Positions 1-7,883 of a stretch of 12,240 bases of DNA are shown here, in pieces. Made by a program: the position numbers and the translations under genes. The notes beneath the pieces are model-generated. The model did no database searches. It was not told where the DNA came from and saw only the letters and a list, made by a program, of their open reading frames with translations. Each line of letters starts with the position of its first letter. Positions within the stretch are counted from its first letter, which is position 1. The stretch comes from JBDTOX01 sp039933015 (GTDB lineage: Bacteria > Pseudomonadota > Gammaproteobacteria > Burkholderiales > Methylophilaceae): assembly GCA_039933015.1 (NCBI GenBank), contig JBDTOX010000176.1:1-12240 (forward strand), in the 5' to 3' direction.

Positions 1-621
1 CTGGCGGTGATCGAAGGCGAAGTCATGCGGGTGATGCTGCTGTTTTATTTATCCCCGCTATGGACACTGCTGCTGGCGCATTTCTGGCTGCATGAACGTA
101 CGGGACGGCTAGGCGCCATTGCTATGACCACCTCACTGATTGGTGCATTTATCATGTTGTGGCAGCCAGCAGCGTGGCTGCCCATACCACAGACAGAGGC
201 GGAGTGGATGGCGCTATCGGCGGGGGTTGGTTTTGCCTTTACCAATGTGCTGACGCGTCGCGCCACTCAATTATCGCTCAGGGTCAAGTGCATGGCTGTT
301 TGGGTAGGTGTGGTGATGATGGCACTGCTGTTCATGCCTTTTCAGCAGGAGGTATTACCGCTGCCGCACACCATACCCACTGAATACTGGCTGATTATGG
401 GCGGCATAGGCTTGGCACTGCTGTGTGCCACCTCACTGGTGGTATATGGCATTACCCATACACTGGTGACCCGCGCTGCGGTCATCTTCCTGTTCGAGTT
501 GGTAGTGGCGGCGGTAAGCTCTTATTGGCTGGCTGGCGAGATCATGACGCCACATGAATGGCTAGGTGGCAGCCTGATTATTGCTGCTGCCATATTTGCG
601 GCTAAAGCGGAAGAAACTTAG
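1..621 (+). CDS. EamA/DMT-family transporter, 3' part
   Basis: The frame is open from the first base of the window to the TAA at 619-621, so the gene begins upstream and about 206 residues are visible. The product is very hydrophobic, with about six or seven membrane segments separated by short basic or acidic loops. It reads like the end of the first EamA half (segment with FYLSPLWTLLLAHFWLHE, then a glycine-containing helix ending in LWQP) followed by a complete second half ending in a Gly-rich helix and a charged tail. This layout is that of the drug/metabolite transporter superfamily, inner-membrane carriers of about 290-300 residues with ten helices. The substrate cannot be told from sequence. 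It converges on pilU with only 37 bp between the stop codons. Confidence 0.85.
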   Translation: MAVIEGEVMRVMLLFYLSPLWTLLLAHFWLHERTGRLGAIAMTTSLIGAFIMLWQPAAWLPIPQTEAEWMALSAGVGFAFTNVLTRRATQLSLRVKCMAVWVGVVMMALLFMPFQQEVLPLPHTIPTEYWLIMGGIGLALLCATSLVVYGITHTLVTRAAVIFLFELVVAAVSSYWLAGEIMTPHEWLGGSLIIAAAIFAAKAEET

Positions 622-658
622 GGCAGCAACCTAACCGTGGCGAGCTGATATTTGCGAT

Positions 659-1750
659 TTAGCCAAAGCCGCCTTTGGCACCTTCTGCAGCAAAGCGCAT
701 CTTGAGTGACAGGTCATTACGCGAATCAGCATGAGCCAGTGCGTTTTCATCGCTGATCTTGCCTGCTCCATGCAGGCGGAACAGGGACTGGTCAAAGGTG
801 CACATACCAATATCGTTGTTGTTAGCCATGACTTCCTTGATTTCTTCCAGTTTGGATTTCTGAATCAATTCGGAGATGTAAGGCATGTTGATCAGCACTT
901 CCACTGCGGCGGCACGCTTGGCCTGTGTGCCGGGTACCAGCCGCTGGGAAACGATGCCAACCAGGTTCAGTGATAACCCCAGCAGCAACCCAGCCTTACT
1001 TTCCTCGGGAAAGAACGAAATAATACGTTCAATGGCTTGATTGGCGTTGTTGGCATGCAGCGTGGCCAGGCATAAGTGGCCGGTTTCAGCATAAGCCATG
1101 GCATGTTTCATGCCATCCATATCGCGTATTTCTCCAATCAGGATCACATCCGGTGCCTGACGCATGGCGTTTTTTAGACCGTTCTCGAATGAAAGCGTAT
1201 CAATACCCACTTCACGCTGATCGACGACACACTTTTTATGGTCGTGCAAGAATTCAATGGGGTCTTCAAGCGTCAGAATATGGCCGGTGCTTGTTGCATT
1301 GCGATGATCGATCATCGAAGCCAGCGTGGTCGATTTTCCGGAGCCTGTAGAGCCCACGACCAATAGCAGGCCGCGCTGGCGCATGGTCAAATCCTTGAGC
1401 ACATTGGGTAAGCCCAAGGTTTCAAATGATGGAATATCACTTTTGATGTGGCGGATGACCATTGCCACTTCGCCACGCTGCTTAAAAACATTGATACGGA
1501 ATCGACCGAGATCGCGCTTGCCAAAGGCAAAATTCATTTCCAGGGTTGCTTCAAATTCTTTGATCTGGGCATCACTCATCAAGGCATAGGCAATTTCCTT
1601 GACCATGCCCGGAAGCATGATCTGGTTATTCACCGGGAGCGTATTACCTTCAATCTCAATATGAATAGCCGCACCAGTACTGAAAAACAGGTCGGACCCA
1701 TTTTTTTCCACCATGAATTTGAGCACCGGAGTGATGTCGATAGCGGCCAT
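659..1750 (-). CDS. pilU: Type IV pilus retraction ATPase, PilU type
   Basis: The 363-aa product is a cytoplasmic hexameric motor ATPase of the PilT/PilU branch of the secretion-ATPase superfamily, which helps depolymerise type IV pili during twitching and DNA uptake. Visible motifs are Walker A GSTGSGKST (about residues 133-141), the Asp box TLEDPIEF (160-167), Walker B DVILIGEIRD (201-210) and the His box TGHLCLATLHAN (223-234). PilU is preferred over PilT because the segment after Walker B reads AYAETGH instead of the PilT AIRAGE signature, and because of the phrases SDLFFSTGA near the N-terminus and HADSRNDLSLK near the C-terminus. The ATG at 1748-1750 is preceded by AGGGA about 8 nt upstream. 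It is the last gene of the minus-strand run. No pilT is visible, although pilT often sits beside pilU. Confidence 0.92.
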   Translation of the reverse strand: MAAIDITPVLKFMVEKNGSDLFFSTGAAIHIEIEGNTLPVNNQIMLPGMVKEIAYALMSDAQIKEFEATLEMNFAFGKRDLGRFRINVFKQRGEVAMVIRHIKSDIPSFETLGLPNVLKDLTMRQRGLLLVVGSTGSGKSTTLASMIDHRNATSTGHILTLEDPIEFLHDHKKCVVDQREVGIDTLSFENGLKNAMRQAPDVILIGEIRDMDGMKHAMAYAETGHLCLATLHANNANQAIERIISFFPEESKAGLLLGLSLNLVGIVSQRLVPGTQAKRAAAVEVLINMPYISELIQKSKLEEIKEVMANNNDIGMCTFDQSLFRLHGAGKISDENALAHADSRNDLSLKMRFAAEGAKGGFG

Positions 1751-1844
1751 TTTTGTTATCCCTGAATTATTTTTTTCACTTTACCATAACCCTTTGCCCG
1801 GTGAGCAAGCCGTGCATTCAGGCACTTAGTCCCAAGGCCCTGCA

Positions 1845-1878
1845 TGGCGCTGCCGTCTCCCCGACGGTTATGGCGCCA
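1845..1878 (-). other. Nested inverted repeat at the GT41 stop codon
   Basis: TGGCGC (1845-1850) pairs with GCGCCA (1873-1878), and inside it CCGTC (1853-1857) pairs with GACGG (1863-1867) around a 5-nt loop. The structure spans the TAA of the glycosyltransferase gene. No T-tract follows on the minus strand, so a standard intrinsic terminator is not supported. It could instead stabilise the mRNA 3' end or attenuate reading into pilU. The pairing is read directly; the function is inference. Confidence 0.4.
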
Positions 1879-3988
1879 GAATAAAAGACTGCGGCGGATT
1901 ACCAGGCTGCCAGCCTTGCCACATGCGCAGATAAGCCTGTTCGAGGCTGCGCGCGAAGCAGGCAGTATCGAACAACGGCAGTGCTTCCCGTGTTTGTTGC
2001 AGTTGCTCACGTAGCGCTTGCAAGCTATGCGGCTGTGTTGCCAGTTGCACTGCCAGTGCTTCGTAGTGCTCCAGCGACTCTGTGACCAGTTCAGGCAGAT
2101 GGGCTGCATGCAGCAGGCTGCCGGCGACTCTTGCCGCAAACGTATTGCCTGTGCAGGTCAGCAGCGGCAGGCCCATCCACAGAGCATCGCTGGCCGTGGT
2201 ATGCGCGTTGTAGGGCAGGGTATCGAGGAACAAATCCGCCAGCACATGCCGCGCCAGATGCTCCGCAAGCGGCACGCGCGGGGCAAAAATCAGTCGGCTG
2301 GCATCCATGCCACGTGCTGCAGCCTCCCGTCTTAAATTCTGTTCAGCCCAGCGGTTGCATTGCAGCAACCACAACACGCTGCCCGGCACGGCCTGGAGCA
2401 AACGCATCCATATTTCAAATATCTGCGGCGTGATTTTGAACGACTGGTTAAAACAGCAGAAAACAAAACCTTGCGCCGGCAATCCAGCGTCCGCGCGGGT
2501 TGGGGTTGCAGCCAAGGGGCGTTTGCGGTCATTGGGCTGATAGCTATAAGGCAGCAATGCCAGCTTTTCCGTGTAGTGCATAGCCTGATCCAGCGGCGTG
2601 ATAAAACCATCGCTGAGAAGATAGTCAAAAAACGGCGCGCCCATTGTGCCCGGATAACCCAGCCAATTCACCTGTATGGGTGCGGGCCGCAAAGCCAGAA
2701 TGCCGCTACGTGTGCTTTGCGTGTAGCCCGTGAGATCCACCAGAATGTCGATCTGGTCGGTATGAATTTTTTTGGCTGCATCAGTCAATGCAAGCGAGCG
2801 GATATCAACAAAATGATCAAAAGCCTTTTCCAGTCGCCGGCGCTCCGGGGTTTTGTCATCCACTGAGTAAGAATAGGCAAAAGTCTCAAACTGGCTGCGG
2901 TTGTGCAGTTCAATCAGCTCAGTCACGAGAAATGCCAGCGGATGCAGGCGAAAGTCGCCGGACAGGTAGCCTATGCGCAATTTCTTCCGGGCCTGGCGTG
3001 CATGAGGCAAGGCGAGCCTTTGGCCCTGCTTGATCAGAGGCTGGTAACGGTTTTCCACCCAGTGCTCGGCGCAGCGGCGCTGCTCAGCGGCCGTGGTGCC
3101 GGGCATGGCAAGAAACGCAAAAGGGGAAATTTGCGCCTGCGGTACTTCAGCTACCCAATGCCGGATGTCCTCAATGTCGGCATCCAGACCCTGCCAATCG
3201 CAGGTATGCTGCTTTTGATGCACCAGATGCACCTTGGCGTGATAGAGCGCAGGATTCAGGCGCAAAGCGGCTTCATAACTTGCAATGGCCTCATCGAGCC
3301 GGCCCAGTTCGCGCAATACATTGCCCAGGTTATTGTGTATATCCGCATCATCCGGCGCTAATTGCAACGCGCGTTTGTAACTGGCCGCAGCTTCAGTGGA
3401 TTTACCCAGTTCGCGCTGGGCATTACCCAGGTTGTAATACAGGCTGGCATTGTTCACGCTGAGCTGTATCAGTTCCTGATATGCGGCCTCTGCCTGCACA
3501 TACTGCCCGGCCTCGTGGCCTTGATTGCCCAGCGCCTGCAATGCGTGACATAACGCATTTCTTACATCAATATCCTTGGGGAAGGCATGCAATACACGAC
3601 GATAGCAGCCGGCAGCATGTTCAAAACGCCCCAATTCCTGATACACGTTGCCCAGGTTGTTATGCAGGTCAAAGTCTGCGGGTGCAAGTTGTAATGCACG
3701 CTGGTAGCTGATAACCGCATCGTCGAGGCGGCCTGCTGAACGCAATGCCAGGCCGTGATTGTTAAGAAAGTCCGCACTGCGCGGATTGAGCGCAATCGCC
3801 TGGGAGATCAGATTGACGGCCTCGGTATGGCGCGCAGTTTGATGGCACAGCACACCTAGCAGGTGCAAGGCATCGGCATGCCTGGGCTGGCTTGCCAGCA
3901 GCTGCCGGTATTGCTTTTCGGCCTGGTCCAGCAGGCCATTGCGATGCGCATCGAGGGCGCTTTGATAGAGCTGATTTGCATTTACCAT
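1868..3988 (-). CDS. TPR-domain glycosyltransferase, GT41 / O-GlcNAc-transferase-like
   Basis: The 706-aa protein has an N-terminal array of about six to seven 34-residue TPR repeats (roughly residues 5-250; phrases such as HNNLGNV.ELGR and LQLAP recur) and a C-terminal two-lobed catalytic region (about 335-690). The catalytic part carries GT41 marks: SGDFRLHP with His349 in the place of the catalytic-region His of human OGT, CFNQSFKITPQ with Lys518 matching the UDP-binding Lys, and YNAHTTASDALWMGLP (593-608) with the nucleotide-binding His-Thr-Thr and Asp. Family members move a sugar from a nucleotide donor to Ser/Thr of proteins in the cytoplasm. The bacterial substrate is unknown here; pilus or flagellar proteins are guesses. 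The ATG lies 10 bp after the mnmC stop and has no clear Shine-Dalgarno, suggesting translational coupling. Confidence 0.88.
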   Translation of the reverse strand: MVNANQLYQSALDAHRNGLLDQAEKQYRQLLASQPRHADALHLLGVLCHQTARHTEAVNLISQAIALNPRSADFLNNHGLALRSAGRLDDAVISYQRALQLAPADFDLHNNLGNVYQELGRFEHAAGCYRRVLHAFPKDIDVRNALCHALQALGNQGHEAGQYVQAEAAYQELIQLSVNNASLYYNLGNAQRELGKSTEAAASYKRALQLAPDDADIHNNLGNVLRELGRLDEAIASYEAALRLNPALYHAKVHLVHQKQHTCDWQGLDADIEDIRHWVAEVPQAQISPFAFLAMPGTTAAEQRRCAEHWVENRYQPLIKQGQRLALPHARQARKKLRIGYLSGDFRLHPLAFLVTELIELHNRSQFETFAYSYSVDDKTPERRRLEKAFDHFVDIRSLALTDAAKKIHTDQIDILVDLTGYTQSTRSGILALRPAPIQVNWLGYPGTMGAPFFDYLLSDGFITPLDQAMHYTEKLALLPYSYQPNDRKRPLAATPTRADAGLPAQGFVFCCFNQSFKITPQIFEIWMRLLQAVPGSVLWLLQCNRWAEQNLRREAAARGMDASRLIFAPRVPLAEHLARHVLADLFLDTLPYNAHTTASDALWMGLPLLTCTGNTFAARVAGSLLHAAHLPELVTESLEHYEALAVQLATQPHSLQALREQLQQTREALPLFDTACFARSLEQAYLRMWQGWQPGNPPQSFILAP

Positions 3989-3998
3989 AGTGGAGATT

Positions 3999-6047
3999 TT
4001 ACAGCAGCGGATAAGCGGCCAAGCCCTGCACTAAACGCTTCAAGCCCAGTTTGCGCAACATGAACCGATTAGGGTCAAGCGCGGCGAGCAGTTGGGCATC
4101 GACCGGAGCGGGCTCGCCATTGATGGCGCAGGCTATCATCTCGGCACAAAGCGGCGCATTGATAAGACCTTTAGAGCCGTGTCCGGTATTGACATACAAG
4201 CCCGCCAGCCACGGCAAAGTAGCGGGGTCTGCGTTATATCTCGGCGGGTTGGCACTCAGGGCGGCGTTGTCCAGCAGTGGCCCGGCCATAGGCAGGTAAT
4301 CCGGTGTGGCACAGCGCCACGCCACGCGTCCGCTTGGCGGCTGCTGCGCCAGGCTTTGATACAGCTCTGGCGACATTCTCCCTAACATGGCGAGGTTGGC
4401 TGCGTGGTCACGCTGGCGTATGTCACTGGAAACATCACTTGGCGAAAAGGTGGCGCCCACGCAATGGATTCCAGCAACGGCAGGGCTCACATAGCCATCC
4501 GTACACACCACCACCTTGAGTTTCTGGCTGTTTACATTGGCAGGCAGTATGGAAATTTGTCCGCGCACCGGTTCCAGCGGCAAATGCATGCACTGCTCAA
4601 AGTTCACGGTGTCATTGGCACTGGCTAAAATCACCACCGGCGCTTGTGCCAACAGGCGCTTTTCATCCCAGACCTGCCATTGCACGCCATCACGCTGCAA
4701 GCGCAGAGCCGTGACAGCAAGCATCACCGAAATATTGTCATGGCAGGCAAGGGCATTGCATAGCGCGGGCGGATTTACCCAGCCAGCGCCTGGAAAATAT
4801 AAACCCTCATGTGTCAAAGCGATGCCTGCCAGTCGGCTGGCTTCATCTGCATCCACATGGCGCAGTAATTCAAGGGGGAAATCACGCGCGGCGATGGCTT
4901 TGCACCTGGCCAGTTCCTGCGCATCAAAAGCCAGCTGCAGAAGCCCGCAAGCATCATGGTCATGTGCATCAAGATTCAGCCGCTGCAACAGCCGTGTAGT
5001 GTGCAAATATCCGTGCAAAGCCAGGCGGCTCAACGCCATATCCTGACCAGACAGGCGCGGGTAGAGCACGCCGACCGGATTGCCGGAAGCTTCTTGCGCG
5101 AGTAGCGGATGGCGTTCGATTAACGTGACTTGCCAGCCGCGTGATGCCAGGGCGCTGCTACTGGCTGTACCTGCAATACCGCCGCCAATCACAATGGCAT
5201 GAGGCAATTTCGGATTAAACCGAGCTGCTTCAGCAGCCGTTTTAATGTCGACACCCATTGAGGTTGTATTGCCCATGATATTGGGGAAGACCCTTGCGGT
5301 CTGGACAATAGCCTGCCGGTCAGGGATGTGTGCCGGCTTAACGCTTTCGCCAGCATATCGGCCTGCCAGCATTTCACGTTTACGCCCAAAACCCGCCACC
5401 TTGCTTACGGCAAACCCCGCAGCTTGCAATCCACGCCTGACTGCACCCGCGCTGGTGAATGTGGCAAACGTGGTTGCTACGTGAGACAGCCTGGCCATGT
5501 TGTCGAACAAGGCCTGCTGCCACATTTCCGGGTTTTTTGCGGGAGCGAAGCCATCCAGAAACCAGGCGTCTATACTGGCCCGCAGTTGCGGCAACGTCTC
5601 GCGCGCATCGCCAATGATCAAGGTTAATGACACCCGGCCATGCTCAAATACCAGCCTGTGCCATCCTGGCTTTAACCATCGATACTGCGCCAACAACTGG
5701 TCACGCAAATGAGCCAGCTGCGGCCACAAACTCAGCGCTTGCGCGAGGTCTGTATGGCTGAGCGGGTATTTTTCCGTGCTGATGAAATGCATGCTGCTAG
5801 ACAGCGGCGCTGTTTCATTCCATAGCTGCCAGGCACAAAGAAAGTTAAGCCCGGTCCCGAAGCCGGTTTCGGCAATCGTAAATTGCTCATTTGCTAACGC
5901 CTGCCACCGTTCCTGCAAGCGATTCCGGGCGAGAAAAACATGCTGCGTTTCCTGCAAACCGGATTCGCGAGAAAAATACACATCGCCGTATATTCTGGAG
6001 ATTGGCTGGCCATCTTGCCAATCGAGAGTAGCTTGAGAATTGGTCAT
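3999..6047 (-). CDS. mnmC: Bifunctional tRNA mnm5s2U34 methyltransferase / FAD-dependent cmnm5 oxidoreductase
   Basis: The 682-aa product matches the fused MnmC of gamma- and betaproteobacteria (E. coli about 670 aa). The enzyme completes modification of uridine 34 in tRNAs for Lys, Glu, Gln and similar: the C-terminal FAD domain removes the carboxymethyl group from cmnm5s2U and the N-terminal domain methylates nm5s2U with S-adenosylmethionine. In sequence the N-terminal DUF752 methyltransferase has ETGFGTGLNF (60-69) and WFLDGFAPAKNPEMW (162-176). A linker follows, then the FAD Rossmann motif VIGGGIAG (286-293), ASGNPVGVLYPRL (320-332) and the C-terminal NTGHGSKGL. Both halves look intact. 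The ATG at 6045-6047 is favoured by the MnmC-like N-terminus, though its Shine-Dalgarno is weak. It is the first gene of the minus-strand run. Confidence 0.95.
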   Translation of the reverse strand: MTNSQATLDWQDGQPISRIYGDVYFSRESGLQETQHVFLARNRLQERWQALANEQFTIAETGFGTGLNFLCAWQLWNETAPLSSSMHFISTEKYPLSHTDLAQALSLWPQLAHLRDQLLAQYRWLKPGWHRLVFEHGRVSLTLIIGDARETLPQLRASIDAWFLDGFAPAKNPEMWQQALFDNMARLSHVATTFATFTSAGAVRRGLQAAGFAVSKVAGFGRKREMLAGRYAGESVKPAHIPDRQAIVQTARVFPNIMGNTTSMGVDIKTAAEAARFNPKLPHAIVIGGGIAGTASSSALASRGWQVTLIERHPLLAQEASGNPVGVLYPRLSGQDMALSRLALHGYLHTTRLLQRLNLDAHDHDACGLLQLAFDAQELARCKAIAARDFPLELLRHVDADEASRLAGIALTHEGLYFPGAGWVNPPALCNALACHDNISVMLAVTALRLQRDGVQWQVWDEKRLLAQAPVVILASANDTVNFEQCMHLPLEPVRGQISILPANVNSQKLKVVVCTDGYVSPAVAGIHCVGATFSPSDVSSDIRQRDHAANLAMLGRMSPELYQSLAQQPPSGRVAWRCATPDYLPMAGPLLDNAALSANPPRYNADPATLPWLAGLYVNTGHGSKGLINAPLCAEMIACAINGEPAPVDAQLLAALDPNRFMLRKLGLKRLVQGLAAYPLL

Positions 6048-6157
6048 TGGTCGATTGCGCCTGCTTAACTATGCTTAAAAGCAAGTATTGCGGCGAGACC
6101 GGTTGAGCTCACCACAACTTCTTTTAAATAAAGGTGTCAAAATTTCTAGTATCAGCA

Positions 6158-6173
6158 TACCAGCTCGCTGGTA
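6158..6173. promoter_or_regulatory. Inverted repeat abutting the osmB-like ribosome binding site
   Basis: TACCAGC (6158-6164) and GCTGGTA (6167-6173) form a perfect 7-bp dyad with a 2-bp centre. It overlaps by one base the AAAGGAG Shine-Dalgarno (6173-6179) that lies 7 nt before the ATG at 6187. In RNA it could fold as a 6-bp stem with a CUCG loop directly 5' of the ribosome site; in DNA it could be an operator. The role is inference. Confidence 0.4.
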
Positions 6174-6186
6174 AAGGAGTTATATC

Positions 6187-6417
6187 ATGAATACCACGCC
6201 GCGAAATTCCATGGGAGTTGTAACAACCGCAATTCTACTGAGCCTGACCTTAACCGCATGCGGAGGTATGACTACTCGGCAAAAAAATACTGCTATAGGA
6301 GCGGGTGTTGGTGGTGTCGCAGGCTCCGTATTAACCAATGGCAGCACTTTAGGGACTGTTGGAGGAGCGGCTGTAGGCGGTTATATCGGGCACCAGACCG
6401 GCAATGATAAAAAATAG
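6187..6417 (+). CDS. osmB: OsmB-like glycine-zipper lipoprotein
   Basis: A 76-aa protein with a signal peptide and the lipobox LTAC (22-25), so Cys25 should be lipidated. The following Gly rather than Asp does not mark it for inner-membrane retention, so an outer-membrane location is likely. Residues about 34-70 form a glycine-zipper pair of short membrane helices (NTAIGAGVGG, STLGTVGGAAVGGYIGHQTG). The segment from NTAIGAG to IGHQ closely resembles E. coli OsmB as remembered, and the length is about the same. OsmB is an osmotically and stationary-phase-induced envelope lipoprotein of unknown precise function. A strong AAAGGAG sits 7 nt before the ATG. The gene stands alone, diverging from mnmC across a 139-bp promoter region. 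Confidence 0.85.
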   Translation: MNTTPRNSMGVVTTAILLSLTLTACGGMTTRQKNTAIGAGVGGVAGSVLTNGSTLGTVGGAAVGGYIGHQTGNDKK

Positions 6418-6421
6418 CCCC

Positions 6422-6464
6422 GATGGGATGCATTGGTTTGAGTCCATTATCAATAAGTCCCATC
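6422..6464. other. Inverted repeat after osmB-like gene
   Basis: GATGGGA (6422-6428) and TCCCATC (6458-6464) are perfect 7-bp arms, with shorter ATTG/CAAT arms (6432-6435, 6451-6454) nested inside. They begin 4 bp after the stop codon. The loop is long and no T-run follows, so this is at best a weak terminator or mRNA 3'-end structure. Confidence 0.3.
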
Positions 6465-6481
6465 ATGAATATTCACCATTA

Positions 6482-6498
6482 AATTTCTGCCAGAAATT
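6482..6498. promoter_or_regulatory. 17-bp perfect palindrome between osmB-like gene and DUF2173 operon
   Basis: AATTTCTG-C-CAGAAATT is a perfect 8-1-8 dyad about 180 bp upstream of the first DUF2173 gene. It has the form of a dimeric-regulator operator, but no factor can be named. The rest of the 261-bp interval 6418-6678 shows no gene. A TATATT at 6645-6650 could serve as a -10 element for the operon, but no good -35 box is seen. Confidence 0.35.
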
Positions 6499-6678
6499 AC
6501 TGCTCCACCCCATGCAGCAAGCAGATCGTTGCTGAGCGAATCCCAATGCTGACCTAGATGTTGTGCTGGGCTTCATTCAATTAGCGTGGCCGATCGACAA
6601 GTTATTCGTCGTACTTACCAAAATATCGAAAACTCTACCGGCTCTATATTGGTCTAATAGATGAGGGGGAAAACCAAC

Positions 6679-7035
6679 ATGAATCTAATCGCAATAGAAG
6701 AACTGGCACAGACCCAAGGCGTGGTAGCCGTCACCGAGTTTTCCCGGAAAGGCTTGCTGGAAAATTTTGCCGGACCATTTTCGGAAGATGAGTTCGACCT
6801 GATGGCTAGAATGTGTGCTTCGATTACCATTTTCATCGAAATGCAAGGCAGGATGCTGGCCGATTTCACCACAGATGCCGATTGGGACAGGTGTCAGGGA
6901 TGGGTGTTGTGGGGTGATGATATTTCGTTGATTACCATGCGCGACACCGTGAGCGTGGTCCATTCGCAAGAGGTATCGTTCAATACATTGATTGATCAGC
7001 TTGGCGTCATCGGCGACCGTTCGTACAAGCAATAA
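6679..7035 (+). CDS. DUF2173-family protein 1 (roadblock/LC7-like)
   Basis: This 118-aa soluble protein is the first of three tandem paralogs. I place it in DUF2173, a family of unknown function. Its pattern is an N-terminal helix, GVVAVTEFSRKG in the place of the roadblock strand-turn (G-V-x-A...x-G), a long helix (SEDEFDLMARMCASITIFIEM), then CQGWVLWGDDISLITMRDTVSVV and a final helix VSFNTLIDQLG. No catalytic motif, signal peptide or metal cluster is visible. The ATG at 6679 is chosen over the in-frame ATG at 6661 because AGGGGG (6664-6669) then sits 9 nt before the start and the N-terminus aligns with its two neighbours. It is separated from paralog 2 by 17 bp. The family call comes from pattern recognition and the roadblock fold is inference. 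Confidence 0.75.
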   Translation: MNLIAIEELAQTQGVVAVTEFSRKGLLENFAGPFSEDEFDLMARMCASITIFIEMQGRMLADFTTDADWDRCQGWVLWGDDISLITMRDTVSVVHSQEVSFNTLIDQLGVIGDRSYKQ

Positions 7036-7052
7036 AAATTAAGGAGAACCCT

Positions 7053-7415
7053 ATGCCAACTCTAAATGAACTGATGACGCTGCCCAGCGTGTATGGCGCA
7101 ATTGCATTTACTGACAGCGGCGAGATTGAGGAAATCAAAGGTGAGCTGGATCAGGATTTTGCCGAAATGGTGGCACAGATGTGTACTGCCAATCTGGCGA
7201 TTTACCGCATGCAGGCCACGGGCTGGCAAAAGCAGACGGGCCAGCACGGATTTTTGCCGGAACGCGGATTTACTTTTCTGGCGCTGGACCACCTGATCAT
7301 GGGCATGCACGGGAAAGCGGTTGTCGCCCAGCGCAAAGGCTTCGACCACGATCTGGCCTATAAAACCTTCAACGATATGGCGCAGGTACCGGTGCTCTTG
7401 CAGGATGCGCCTTGA
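7053..7415 (+). CDS. DUF2173-family protein 2 (roadblock/LC7-like)
   Basis: The 120-aa product follows paralog 1 after 17 bp and has a strong AAGGAG (7041-7046) 6 nt before its ATG. It shares the plan of its neighbours: a short N-terminal helix (TLNELMTLPS), the strand-turn VYGAIAFTDSGEI, an acidic helix (DQDFAEMVAQMCTANLAIYRM), a middle segment richer in charged and Gly residues (QKQTGQHGFLPERGF) and a C-terminal helix (DHDLAYKTFNDM). The middle differs from the other two: the conserved GW becomes GF and the Ser-Phe/Tyr-Asn motif before the last helix becomes FDHDLAY. That suggests a specialised subunit rather than a recent duplicate. Function is unknown. Its stop lies 2 bp before the ATG of paralog 3, so the three genes are surely one operon. 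Confidence 0.75.
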   Translation: MPTLNELMTLPSVYGAIAFTDSGEIEEIKGELDQDFAEMVAQMCTANLAIYRMQATGWQKQTGQHGFLPERGFTFLALDHLIMGMHGKAVVAQRKGFDHDLAYKTFNDMAQVPVLLQDAP

Positions 7416-7417
7416 TC

Positions 7418-7753
7418 ATGAGCACACTTTCCCATCTACTCAACTACCAGGGTGTTGTCGGCGCTCTGCGCTTTTATGACGACGGTACCGTAGCGGAATC
7501 GATTGGCGAGTTTGAGCCATCGCATTTCCGACTGGCAGCGGACATCTGTTATGCCAATAGCTGTCTCATACTGCAAAGCGCGGATCTGCTCTCGCTTTTT
7601 TCGGGCCAGAAAGGCTGGCCATCAGCCGGATGGATCATGACAGGTGAAGAATTGTCTGTATGTGCATTGGCAAACCTAGCCTGTTTTGTCAGAAACAAGG
7701 ATGTTTCATACAACCAGATCCTAGCTGTCCTGACCGACATCAACGCTTCCTAA
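7418..7753 (+). CDS. DUF2173-family protein 3 (roadblock/LC7-like)
   Basis: The 111-aa protein has the clearest roadblock-like pattern of the three: LSHLLNYQGVVGALRFYDDG near the N-terminus, a helix (HFRLAADICYANSCLILQ), then SAGWIMTGEELSVCALANLACFV and a final helix VSYNQILAVLTD. It shares the GW and Ser-Phe/Tyr-Asn positions with paralog 1. The ATG at 7418 gives an N-terminus (MSTLSHLL) aligning with paralog 2 (MPTLNELM). A TTG at 7412 would add two residues, overlap the previous stop and sit nearer the AGGA at 7402-7405, so the start is not fully settled. Cysteines (near residues 42, 47, 85 and 91) do not form a recognised cluster. Function is unknown; association with paralogs 1 and 2 is inferred from operon structure. 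Confidence 0.75.
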   Translation: MSTLSHLLNYQGVVGALRFYDDGTVAESIGEFEPSHFRLAADICYANSCLILQSADLLSLFSGQKGWPSAGWIMTGEELSVCALANLACFVRNKDVSYNQILAVLTDINAS

Positions 7754-7769
7754 CGCAGCCGGTCCGCGA

Positions 7770-7795
7770 CATGGCAGTACCGCGTATATGCCATG
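7770..7795. terminator. Candidate hairpin after the DUF2173 operon
   Basis: CATGGCA (7770-7776) and TGCCATG (7789-7795) form a perfect 7-bp stem with a 12-nt loop, 17 bp beyond the stop of the third DUF2173 gene. Only a short run of T follows, so it would be a weak or Rho-assisted terminator, or an mRNA-stabilising stem. Confidence 0.35.
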
Positions 7796-7883
7796 CTGTT
7801 TCACACAAAACCTGTCACCAAAAAAATCAAGGGCTTATTCAATGGTCCCCTAGATTCGGCTTGATTGCTTTACTATACGGCGT

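Noticed and set aside
618..634. TTAGG/CCTAA stem between the EamA and pilU genes as a bidirectional terminator
   Set aside because: Only a 5-bp AT-containing stem overlapping the stop codon, with no T-tract on either side.
2360..2866. Long plus-strand frame opposite the glycosyltransferase gene
   Set aside because: It is an antisense shadow: the minus-strand product has clear GT41 motifs here, while this frame gives a Cys/Arg/Gln-rich sequence with no family.
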